A stretch of DNA of 64,000 nt. It comes from Bugula neritina (lineage: Eukaryota; Bryozoa; Gymnolaemata; Cheilostomatida; Bugulidae). Made by a program: the position numbers and the translations under genes. This document shows positions 15,001-25,800 of the stretch, one piece after another. The stretch spans positions 8,460,698-8,524,697 of the forward strand of contig OZ037765.1 of NCBI GenBank assembly GCA_964035545.1, written 5' to 3'. Every line of letters starts with the position of its first letter. Positions within the stretch are counted from its first letter, which is position 1. Under the pieces are notes generated by a model that searched no databases, was not told where the DNA came from, and was given only the letters and a program-made list of their open reading frames with translations.

Positions 15001-17410
15001 CATTTCATATCAGAAAAAAATATACACTCTATTAAAGATATAATAAACAATAATTAATATTACAATTGCATGAATAACAGCAAGTATTAAATTTAAAATA
15101 ACAAACCTGCTGTATTGCCAGACCAGCAGTAAAGTGTGCACAATGGGAGGTAAGAGTCTCAACTGATCAAGAGGATTGATGGCTTCATGCAACTCAACAA
15201 ACCAGGGCTTCATGGTCTCCCAAAATTGAAGAATGTCGTTGGTTTCTTTCAATGCCTTGTGAATGTCGCGTTTTATTTGTTGAAAGGAAGTGGCATATTG
15301 GCTTTGTGCTTCCTCTAGATTCTTTATAATGTCTTTAGCTACTGGTCCATCCAACTGGTTCTCTATGGAGTGTAACATAAGCTGACGCTTCTCCCACAGT
15401 GATAATTCATCCAATGGTCCTGGTTGCTTACCATATATCCTTTCCAAGTCTTCCACTGGTTCATGTTTTAGTAGACCCTTAAATATATATCTAACTTATG
15501 GGGACATGCTCAGCATGTGTAAAGTTGCGTTTATACCTCTGCTAAAAAAAGAACTGAGTTTCAGTTAATAACGCTTGTCCGGGTACCCCTTTATAGTCAA
15601 ACTGAAAATCGTTGAAATCATATTGATGCGGAAGCTTACTTTCTAAAAATGAAATCTGACACGCCTAATCTCTATTTGATGCCCTTTGTAAACGTCATGA
15701 ATTAGTGAAGTTGACAGCATAAAAGCGATAATTGAGAAGACGTAGGCGAAATAATTATTAACATATAAGTACGTCATCTAATCACCAAAGTCATAACTAA
15801 ATAACGATGTTTACAAGGAGTTATTACTCCTTTTGAGTATTATTCTGAAATCGGCCGATTAAGTTATCACAACACAAAAAATTTTTTCGAGTGGCTTTTA
15901 CAATGCAATGCAACTCGGAAAAATTTCAACTGGGCCAAATTGAATTTCTGACTGAAAATCGTGAAGGTATAAATGCAATCTAAGAATACACAAATAATTT
16001 CACATTATACAAAGTAAATTAATCTTAAACCTACTTGAAATATCTATAGTAGCACAACTTAGATTTTTTAGAACTTTCCTCATTAACTTTTATAAAAATT
16101 GAATTACATTTTGAAACAATTGAGTAGGGAATGCATGATAAAATTTGACAATTGTGTAGTAAATAAAATATATCCATGCACAATGCTGAATACATTCTCA
16201 AGTCACTCACAAAGCTTTCATAATGTTAAAAAGAGGAGGTAAACAAATAAATATTCGAACTGCTGCTGTGGAGATAAGTACCTTGATTTGTTTAATCCAA
16301 CCGATAACAGTAGATTCAAGAACATGAAGAACAGCACCTCTTCTGGTCGGTGTAGCAGCTGCTTCAGCCAACACCTCCACAGATGGAAGTGGTAGAATGA
16401 CTTCTCCCTATTACATCACGTGTTACTGATTAGGTAGCACAATTTATACCTTACACTACTTGTGAGTTGGGAATAATCAAATTATCAACAAAACTTTAAA
16501 TATCAAAGAAAACATTATAAGAACACAACTCTATCATACAGAAAGACTTTAATTTTAATTCAAATCTTCTTTTTTTATTTAACGAGTGCATAAGTAAAAG
16601 TATCATACATTACAATCAGTAAATATTAAGTAGGATGTATGTTAAACTATACCACTAAGAAAAAAATTATTCTAACAAATTGTGCTATTTTGACTCACTC
16701 TGATGTAGCCACTTGAAACTTCAGCATTAGCTGTAATTCTGTGTAGTTGATCCATGAGACGGTCTGCACTGACAGAAGAGCTCTTAGTTTGTGACTCATC
16801 TGAACACAACAAGGGGAGGAAAACTTCCCTGGTTACTAAATCAATGTCATCAAGTAGAACACCTTCACAGTCGGTGTATGTAACTTCCTCCCCTGCAACC
16901 AAACATAGAGCAAAATACGAATAAAGAAATTATTGCTAAAAAAGACATTCCACAAATAAAATAGAAAATGTTTTTTTGTTTTTCTGCAAAACCTTCTTTG
17001 AACTAAATGTCAGAAAGAAGTGAATTAATCATGTTGAATTTGATTTAAATTTAGTGAGAATTGCCAAATTTCCTTGAACTATTTGCATAAAGATAACTGC
17101 AACAGTTTAACAGATAGTCTCCATGGCAGATAATAAATGCTGCTAATGTGTGAAATTTTCACTCAACTGTGACAATTTGAATACGACACTTTTTACAACT
17201 TGGTAATTTTGAGTAGTATATCAATGAAATTATCCATCACATAGATTCTAGAAGGTATAACATTACTCATACCAGCTAAAATGTGTTGTCAAACCTTTGT
17301 TTGATATATCAATAAATTGCTGTACGATCTCATACTTATACTTAGTTATTTATAATAGAGCCATATAATTCATGTCAATACTAGGTCAAAAGAAATACTG
17401 AAACTATGTT

Positions 17411-17491
<81 letters not shown>

Positions 17492-17771
17492 TAACAAAGA
17501 GCATACCTATATTATCTCTTGTAAGCTTAGCACCTTGACTCTTCATAAAAAATATAGATTTGCTGTGTAAGGTATTTGGTGGTTTGAGTGATGCCATGAT
17601 CTTTCGAGGCGGCTTTATATAAACATACAAGCTTTTAATGTCTTCATTCTTTATAAACTCATGGAACGCTAAGCGATTTTCATCGCTAGCTAGCATTGCT
17701 TTTAGATCTTCATTTCGTGGTTTTAGTGAAGAGCTAATGCGAGCTTCAATCCATTTCAATCGTTCGTCCAT
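10..17771 (-). CDS. Axonemal-type dynein heavy chain, N-terminal tail and linker (33 coding exons, 3' part outside window)
   Basis: Dynein heavy chains are ATP-driven microtubule motors; this family powers cilia. The start at 17771 gives a typical short N-terminus (MDERLKWIEARI). I read exons 17507-17771, 16699-16892, 16282-16407, 15107-15477, 14690-14801, 14432-14553, 14093-14293, 13782-14013, 13225-13512, 12429-12611, 11857-12147, 11414-11576, 10790-10959, 10370-10489, 9934-10104, 9572-9667, 9155-9333, 7668-7809, 7310-7450, 7068-7208, 6625-6819, 6102-6313, 5758-5977, 5357-5510, 4934-5094, 4505-4666, 3364-3573, 2653-2788, 2265-2408, 2019-2170, 1104-1317, 544-758 and 10-271. All phases agree, giving about 2048 residues. 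DHC_N1 tail features (LRLLEVFEG, PLFERKLARID, ASPAWEDYMDYLDAIVL) are followed by linker features (WLEVQDKW, IRSSLPKDAHLFDEIN, FPRFYFLS). No AAA1 P-loop is reached. Serine/charged inserts interrupt the linker. The paralogue is unresolved. The last donor (1-9, GTTTGT) is inferred; without it a stop follows at 2-4. Confidence 0.93.
8709..9087. mobile_element. Non-autonomous DNA transposon (MITE) with 35-bp terminal inverted repeats
   Basis: Left end 8709-8743 and right end 9053-9087 are inverted copies matching at about 31 of 35 positions. Both start with the palindrome AGGCCT followed by GGCC and a CACAC-rich stretch. The same ATA (or TA) flanks both ends, as expected for a small target duplication. 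The 379-bp element has no coding capacity. It holds internal repeats of a CGAAATCGTC word. It lies in the dynein intron between the exons at 7668-7809 and 9155-9333. The superfamily is not clear; TA-type target sites fit Tc1/mariner-like elements. Confidence 0.8.
15523..15980. mobile_element. Candidate Harbinger-like MITE in a dynein intron
   Basis: Left terminus 15523-15538 and right terminus 15965-15980 are inverted repeats sharing the core TTTATACCT and 13 of 16 bases overall. Each is flanked outward by TAA (15520-15522 and 15981-15983). A 3-bp TWA target duplication is the hallmark of PIF/Harbinger elements. The 458-bp interior shows no reading frame of note. It begins about 45 bp upstream of the splice acceptor of the dynein exon 15107-15477, so it crowds that acceptor's branch region. 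Assignment rests on short termini only. Confidence 0.55.
17414..17489. repeat. (TA)n microsatellite, about 76 bp
   Basis: A perfect TA dinucleotide run lies in the first dynein intron, starting just inside the donor side of the first coding exon (17507-17771). It is expected to be length-polymorphic. Confidence 0.97.
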
Positions 17772-19990
17772 CTTAAGTTGTTATGCCAGCAATATTATAC
17801 CATATTCATCTAAAAGAAATAATTAGAAATAGAATATATAGACACAGTGCGTATCATTAAAGCAAGTCTATATGTAGTAGTGATGATCACAGTTAAGAAG
17901 TAAATCAAGTTTAAATACGTCTTGTAACGTTAAGCTTTTTAAGCGATCTAAAAGATGATGAAAGAAAATAAGATATGCAAAAATTTTGTGATACATATTA
18001 TGAACAACAAATAACATTAAAATCTTAAAAATACTAAAAGTTGACAAAAATTTGGAAGCAACTTTTTTACAACACTCTATTTTTAAACAAAATCGAAATT
18101 GAGTGCAACTTTATTCCCGACACACCAGTAAAAACTGAGTAATGAGTACTTTGCAAGTTCATTATAAAGAATTTTATTTTTGCATTTAGGGCTGTAAAAT
18201 ATCAAAAATGTTCTTAATTTATATTTTAGCTTATATTCACTACACTAGTTAAAGCCTAGATATACATAATATGTAGCCTAAATATAGTAAAAAATGAATA
18301 ATCTAGTAAATAAAATAAAAATTGTTATAAAAAGCTAACAGTTTTATGGTTTAATTGCAAAATATTAAAAAGCAATAGGAGATATTTATCCAGTCAACTT
18401 GTGTATTATCTTACAAGAGTAGCATGATTTAAATTATATTCTCAATATATGTATATGTTTAATAAACTTATATCATAGCCAGAGCAAGCACAAAGGCATA
18501 TGCTGAAGCAAATTTTAACATCCAGAAACAAAAAAATTAGTAGTCACTAATATAAACTACGAAGTTTACCCAAGTTAAAAATTACAATGAAAAAACTTAA
18601 TCAAACTACAAGAGGCACCTAAATGTAGAAACGATTAAGTAAATCTTGTAAACATACAAAAGGCTAAATTTTGGTGACTGAAGATTTCAGATAAAACTTA
18701 AACTTAGCACATAATCACAATATAAACATCTTGACTTGCGTTAAGATAAAAAGCAAATATAATTAGTTTATTAAATAAATACATGAAAACAATATCAGTA
18801 AAACTTTTAATTAACAATAGCATACGTACAGTATTCAAAACGGAAACTTTTTTTGTTTTAAAGTTAGCATAATGTAAATATTATTAATGCAATTATTTAG
18901 CTACATAAAGATTAAATACAAATTACATAACGAAGTCATTAAAAATAAAAAAATCACATTGACATGGCCATAAAATAACTAATATCTTGAAATTTTTAGT
19001 AAAAATAACCATAGTTGATAGAATAAAAACAGATTTAGCTTGAAATGTACTAAGATTTAGAGCATTCGCTTAACTATAAATACTAATATAATAAATATAA
19101 AATAGACTTATAACTATAACCGTATAAGTATAAAAATTATTACAATGGTGGGCAGTAGGCTACGACTGTGACTTATCATTATGACTATCAGTATCACTCA
19201 ATCAGTATTATTATGATTATGTCAATGTGAAATCAACATTTGCTTTAAAAACTATTACTTTTATTTGACGTATTACTCAATTTGTGAAATGTTTATTCTT
19301 ACTACTACGAGTTTATATTTGTGAGTTAGTATTCAACAGATAATCATAATAAAGTTAAACAACTTCAAGTCAAAGCAAAAATCTCAATCTGAATCTGGCA
19401 CCGTGATTACGCTCTTTTAACTGTGTTAGAAATTAAAAAAGCAAAGTTATTTAAACTGCACGTAAAGACACAAGCAAAATTTAAAAAAAATGTTGTTTCA
19501 CATAACACTTCATCTGTTATAGCATAAAAATGTCAAATTTCTAGCTATTTAAGACATTGAAGCACTAAAACAGCCATGTTGTTTCTTTGGAGATCACGCG
19601 TTGCTGTTGGATGCGAGAATTTGAAACGAGAATGAAATCTTATTAGGTCGATAAGTTTTCTGCCTACATTCTTTTGACGAATGTTCTGACAAATACGCTA
19701 GGATAACGAGGCATTAGAGGGCCAATTTTCGAAAGTCGGATTGCCGGAAACAAACGATGTAGATCGCCGAGTCCATATCCTCACTAGTGCTTACAAATAA
19801 ATACTATCGGTGTTATATACTCTTACTAAAACTAACGGTAATTTAAATTAGGCTGTAGTTTAAAATTAATGTTTCATGTACTCAAGCATGGCTTTTGTCT
19901 TTTATAAAAATATACAATCAACAAATTGTTTGCATATAATCGGAATTTAAATTAATATATTTCAAGTCTAAGAGTAACACTAACTGTAAG

Positions 19991-20480
19991 TAGTACTACT
20001 ACTACTACTAGTAGTAGTACTAGTAGTAGTACTACTACTAGTACTAGTAGTAGTACTACTAGTACTAGTAGTACTAGTGACATTGTGACAGTCACAGTGT
20101 GTAGTAGTAGTAGTACTAGTAGAGTACTAGTACCATCAATCTAAAAGTAGAAGTACTGCGTCTACTACTACTAGTACTAGTAGTAGTACTACTACTACCA
20201 GGTCTAGTAGTAGTACTACTACCAGTAGACGTAGCGGTAGTGCTCTTACTGTGACACTGACTGTTAGTGTCAGACTAAGTGTGTCAACTACTACTAGTAG
20301 TACTACTAATAGTAATAGTACAGTGCAGTAGTACTACATCTACTAGTAGTACAGTAGATGTAGTACTACATCTACTCGTAGTACAGTAGTACTAGTACTA
20401 CATCACTGGTAGTACTAGTACTAGTAGTACTGCTACCAGTGAAGTAGTACTGCTAGTGCTGCTAGTACTACGTCTAGTAT
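19991..20480. repeat. Degenerate triplet array, TAG/TAC core
   Basis: From 19991 to 20077 there are 29 uninterrupted triplets that are all TAG or TAC in irregular order. The period is fixed at 3, TA is constant and the third base is G or C. Further blocks follow at 20102-20122, 20163-20225 and 20300-20480, with phase shifts and interspersed CAG, TGT and GAC words. The reverse complement of a TAN repeat is again a period-3 TA repeat, so the region is rich in dyad symmetry (TAGTACTA, AGTACT). No open frame or gene is visible. Confidence 0.9.
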
Positions 20481-20489
20481 TATTATATT

Positions 20490-20990
20490 ATTAAATTTAA
20501 TACGAAAAGTAATACCATTTGAGTGTTGATTATGATACTATTTTTATTACTAATAGTAATACTAATAGTAATCGTACACTTACAGTAATACTAATATATT
20601 TACTAATAGACATAATAAATATAATTTGTTAGTTGATAATATTCTAATTATCATTATGGTTTATTAAATAGTAAATTTAATTATGTTTACTATAACTAAT
20701 ACTATAAGTATATGTAATACTAATGCTAATCATATTGGTATTGCTATTAGTATTAGTATAATTATAACAATATTAATAATCAGTAGTAATAATAAATATA
20801 ATATTATGATTACTATTTTCATTGTGATAATGGTTATCTCTAATTCTATTATTATTACTATAGCTATTCCTATTGCCTATTAGTATTACTGTTAATGTTA
20901 TCATTAGGCATTAGGTTAAACCAGTAAACTTGGTTAGTAGTTACTAATAGTGATACTAATAGTAATAGTAATCCTGATATTGCTACTAGT
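20490..20990. repeat. Degenerate triplet array, A/T-rich TAN flank
   Basis: This continues the preceding array. The period-3 TA framework persists, but the variable base is now often A or T (TAA, TAT, with TAG/TAC, for example ATACTAATAGTAAT around 20555-20580 and again around 20950). The apparent open frame at 20683-20883 is a by-product of this composition and encodes only I, T, N and S runs, so I do not call a gene. Confidence 0.8.
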
Positions 20991-22172
20991 AGGGGTAATA
21001 ATAATTTATAAATATTTTTAGTGCTATAATTATTAGATTTGCTATTGTAATTTAATAATTATGAAATATTATTACTTTGCATTTGCATGATTGTGATAAT
21101 TACTGTCAATGCTAATTGTAGTGATACTAAGAGTAACACTAACAGTAACTTTTATATAATTACAGTAATTGTCAGTGTCACAGCTACTTTAAACTTTAAA
21201 TTATTTATAAGTTAGTATCACTGTCTAACCTTTATGTATGAACATTTTTTTTAATTTATCTATTTTTTGATTTCAAGTAACAATAAAAAGATTTCGTTGC
21301 TCTGGTTTTATGTAAGAATAAGAAGATTTTTTCATATGTAACTGTTACACCTATCCTTCATTATGTTATTAGTCATTTGTTTATTTTTGTCCTAGGTGAT
21401 TATTTGATTGTCTATGTTTGTGTAGTGCAAATATAAAAATATTTTTATTCCTGGCTGCATTGGCATTATAATATCAAGTGATATCACTAAGGCTGCCTAA
21501 TCAACATGTAGCAATGACTAATGGTGTTGCTACTAATTGTTATTTTTCTTGCAGCTGGTAATAAAAACTGGCTGAAAACATTACGTTGGTCATTTTGAAA
21601 TAGGGAAATGGAGCAATAAACGCTCATACTTTGATCACCAGTCCAAGATCCAAAAGGAATTAGTGTGACTTTGGAGTGATCAAAACAAGACTAATTGCAA
21701 AAGTAGGTTGGTTTGTAATATATTATGTTGTATGCAAAATGAAATTATCATATTGATTCTGCTGATCTAGAAATGACAGTCTCCAGTGCTGTTGAAAATA
21801 TGAATTAAAGGTTTATTATGTTGCAGGTAATAAAATAGTTGTATTGGCCAATGGCCTATTTGTTGAGTAAACATGTACTACTAAAACAAATACTACTGAA
21901 TACATATTTAAAGGACTAAACCTACTTGGGCTAATTTATATCAATCTTATTAAATACAAAACACTGGCAGCATCATTTGGCTGGCAAACACTGTTTTGGG
22001 TTATAATATTTGGACTATGTAAGTTGCTAATCCTAAATCATTTATTTTTGTGGTAATACCTGCGGAAGTTGCTTTCCTGTGACCACACATAGAGCTGTAT
22101 TACTTTTACGGTGGCCGTACTAGTAGGGGGTGCAAACTTATCTTCATTGGATATTATAAACTTGTTGCAATG

Positions 22173-22731
22173 TGTCACAAATTCTGAGTGTACATATATC
22201 TATAGACCTACCAGGTTTTTCCTAATGATTATACAGGAATGTTCATAAATATTCTAGACTAATCAAAGAGATGGGTCATTGTTCATTGTTACTGTTTTCG
22301 TTAGTCATGTTAACTACTGCCCAGCAATGTAAACAAGGTATTGCGCAATAATTGCGAAATAACCATGGAAATTCCAATGTTTTGTTTTGTTTTGATTTTC
22401 TATAAATAGTATTGGCATGTGGGGAATGTTTTCTACTAGAATCTTCTGTACTGGAATGCTTGAGAATATTCTAGAGCTTTTTGTTTACTATAAATACTGA
22501 GGCAGTTGTGTTTACAGTTCAGTTCATTCTCGCAGTTCCTTTTTATAAGTTCATTCTTGGAGTTCATTTTTACAAATTCATCTGTGCATATCTTACTAGA
22601 GAAATAAAGTCTACTTATTCACAACTCTATTTACTCACAACTGGATTAGCAAGCTGTATGCTACTTGTCTATACACTTCCGACTACCAGACTTTTCGAAC
22701 TCGTCACACTGCTACCAACAGTTTTGTGACA
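22173..22731 (+). repeat. 5' LTR
   Basis: 559 bp. Contains a TATAAATA box at 22489-22496 and an AATAAA signal at 22603-22608, placing R roughly between 22520 and 22630. An imperfect tandem of AGTTCATT-like units lies at about 22518-22580. The small open frame 22481-22729 occurs identically in both LTRs and is not a credible gene. Confidence 0.97.
22489..22496 (+). promoter_or_regulatory. LTR TATA box
   Basis: TATAAATA lies about 110 bp upstream of the AATAAA in the same LTR, the normal order for retrotransposon transcription start and polyadenylation. The same octamer occurs in the 3' LTR near 27627. Confidence 0.7.
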
Positions 22732-22733
22732 AT

Positions 22734-22750
22734 TGGGGGCTGCTCCGGGA
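22734..22750 (+). promoter_or_regulatory. Primer-binding site, tRNA-Pro-like
   Basis: TGGGGGCTGCTCCGGGA begins 2 nt after the 5' LTR. It is complementary to a tRNA 3' end with CCA and resembles the tRNA-Pro acceptor sequence. It differs from the vertebrate-type tRNA-Pro complement by an inverted CG/GC pair in the middle. The host tRNA-Pro was not available for comparison. Confidence 0.75.
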
Positions 22751-22827
22751 AGTCTCAGTCGCACACAGGGAAGTTATTAGTTACAACGTGAGTATACACA
22801 GGATTAATTAACAGTTGTTGAGACATT

Positions 22828-25800
22828 ATGGCGTTGTTGGAGAGAGTGACACAGATGGGTAAAGATCTTGGACTGGTGGAGGACAAGCTCGTAGCTTTTG
22901 TTGAAAAGAACCTACCCATTGTTGCTGCACAAGAGGAAAAAGAAAAGGCACGAGAGGAAAAAGAAAAAGACCGAGAGGAAAAAGAAAAGGACCGAGAGGA
23001 GCGTAGATTAGAGCGTGAGGCGGAAAGGATCAAGCAAGAAAATGAGAAAGCCTTAATGGAAATGAAGATAAAAGCTGACCAGGAGGCAGAAGAGAGAAGA
23101 CAACGACATGAATTAGATATGGAAAAGCTGAAAGCAAACACAAGTTTGGAGCACTCAAGACATGAGAGCACCAGGTTAGAAATAGCTAACAAACCAAAAC
23201 CAAAAATACCATTCTTTGATGAGAAGGTGGATGAAATGGATAGCTATTTAGAGCGGTTCGAGTGGGTTGCCGAAGGATGTAACTGGGACAACAGAGATTG
23301 GCCCTACCATCTCAGTCAGTACCTAAGGGGTACAGCAACAGAAGCTTACATCCGGTTGTCACCTACCGATCGTAGAGATTATAAAAAAGTCAAAGAAGCC
23401 TTGTTGGAGCGCTTTAACTTGACTCAAGAGGGCTACAGAAAAAAGCTCAGAGAGGCAGAAGCTTACGAGGATGAAACTCCTGCCCAACTGTTCACTAGGA
23501 TAGAAAGTTATGTGCACAAGTGGGTGGAGCTTTCAGGGGGCATGGACATAGCCAAACTAGTGGCAACTGAACAATTTATATCATCATGCCCAGACGACCT
23601 AGCTGTGCATTTAAAGCAAAGTTTCTACAACAGCAGTGAGGATATGTGTGATGCAGCATCACTGTTTTTGCACGCCCGTGGAAGAAAACTAGCAAAGACT
23701 AAGAAAACTAATACAAAAAGGATGGAAAACACACCCACCGGTAGCATGAATGCTGAACAAGGAAGTAAAAGCGATGGGGCATGCTTTATCTGCAAAGATA
23801 AGTCACACATTGCTCGTAACTGCCCACGGCGAGGAAAGAAGTATTGTTCACATTGCAAGATGAACAATCACAATACTTCAGACTGCAGAAAGTACGGTGG
23901 AAGGTCAGTGCATGCTGCTGCTGCAATAGCGACTACTCAGAATAAGACTGTGGTCACAGATCCAGGAATCTCATCTAAAGTGGAAGAGCCTACGGAAATC
24001 ACAGTTAATGGTAAAAAGTTTGTCAACGCTGCTGTCTGCAAGAATGGACCTAAATTCAAAGATGGGGGCACAGCTATATTTGATGCAGAAGTTAATGGCC
24101 GACGAGCTACTGTAATGCGCGACACCGGCTGTGGTTGCATTGTAGTCAATGCAAAGTATGTGCAACCTCAACACTTAACTGGAGAATCAGTTTATCTGAA
24201 TATGGCTGATGCAAGTGTTAGGGAGGCCCAATGGGCACTTATCTCAGTGCGCTCACCATTTTACAATGGTGTCGTCAAAGCTGCAGTAATGGACAAGACT
24301 ATTTGTGACCTGCTTATTGGGAATGTGGACGGAGCGAGATCAGCTGACCAGCCACTGGAAAACTGGAAGGACTGCGCCGTAACCACAAGAGCTCAAGCTG
24401 TCAAGGAAAAGTCAGGAGACAAACCACTGATGATTGATTCAAATGCTAACCCATTAAGTATAGGGAAAGATGAGATAGCCAGACTGCAGAGGGATGACCC
24501 CACATTGGAACGTTTCTTCGATGCAAAAGAAGTGAAGGAGAAAAAGGGATGCACCACTAGGTTTGTGGTGAGGAATAAGATTCTGTACCGTGAGTACACC
24601 GACTCGAAGTCTGTCAGTGTAAAACCTGTTAAACAACTCATGGTACCCAGTTCACTGAGGAAGGAAGTTCTACAGAAAGCTCATGACTGCATAATGAGCG
24701 GACACCTAGGAGTAAAGAAAACCACTGATAGAGTGCTTTCCAACTTCTTCTGGCCAGGACTAAATGGAGATGTCGTACGTTTCTGTCAATCATGTGACAT
24801 TTGCCAGAAGACGGTGAAAAAAGGCTCAGTCATGAAAGTTCCAGTACAGGAAACTCCACTGATTGACACCCCATTCAAGAGATGTGCAATAGACCTAATC
24901 GGACCAATTAACCCTCCAAGTGAGAAAGGACACCGCTACATCCTAACTTTAGTTGACTATGCTACAAGATATCCTGAAGCTACACCATTGAAGAACATTG
25001 ACTCAGCTACTGTAGCTGAAGCGCTGCTTGACATGTACAGTCGCGTTGGAATACCAGAGGAGGTGATAAGCGATCAAGGAACTCAATTCATCTCGGACTA
25101 CATGAAAGAGTTTACCAGATTACTTGACATGCGACAACTTCCTACCTCACCATACCATGCAATGGCCAATGGACTTGTGGAAAAGTTCAACGGAACCCTC
25201 AAGAGTATGTTAAAAAAGTTGTGTGCTAAAGAACCAAGACAGTGGCATCGGTTCATCAATGCGGCTCTATTTGCATATAGAGAAGTCCCACAGGAATCAA
25301 CAGGCTTCGCCCCATTTGAGTTACTCTATGGAAGAACTGTGCGTGGACCAATGTACATCCTGCGACAACTTTGGACAAAGGAAGACACTGCCGATGAAGT
25401 CAAGACCTGCTATCAGCATGTTTTTGAATTGAGAGAGCGTTTAGATGACATGATGGAAATGGCACTAGCTTCGCTAAAAGACAGTCAAAAAAGATACAAA
25501 CACTATTTTGACAAGAAAGCTAAGCAGAGAGACTTCAAATCTGGTGACAAAGTGCTCATTCTTCTACCTACGGATGGAAATAAATTGCTGATGCATTGGC
25601 AAGGACCATTCAATATTGAGGAGAAAGTCAGACTGAATGACTACATTATCAACATTAGAGGCAAGAGGAGAACATACCATGCCAACATGCTGAAGAAATA
25701 TTTTGAGCGGGAGACGCCTACCGACCCTATGACTGTTGGAGCTGTGATGACTTTAGATGCTGCTGGTACTGGAATTATTGATCATGATGAGGAAAGAGAA

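Larger units (their letters stand above)
17772..22167. other. Intergenic region upstream of the dynein gene
   Basis: No convincing gene was seen in 4.4 kb. A more GC-rich, CpG-containing stretch around 19590-19780 could be promoter sequence, but no specific element could be assigned. The stretch 19060-19230 is low complexity, built from TATGACT/ATAACTATAAC-like words, and leads into the TAN array at 19991. The rest is plain AT-rich sequence. Confidence 0.6.

Noticed and set aside
17370-17506. Open frame extending the first dynein exon through the TA repeat
   Set aside because: The poly-(Ile-Tyr) stretch is the microsatellite read as codons. A GTATGC donor at 17506 ends the exon in a phase that fits the next exon.
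20683-20883. 66-residue open frame rich in I, T, N and S
   Set aside because: It is a by-product of the TAN-array composition and has no start context or motif.
22481-22729. 82-residue open frame in each LTR
   Set aside because: It is identical in both LTRs, spans the TATA box and AATAAA signal, and shows no domain. It is LTR sequence rather than a gene.
23625-23867. Minus-strand open frames inside the retrotransposon
   Set aside because: They are antisense shadows of the Gag-Pol frame without motifs.
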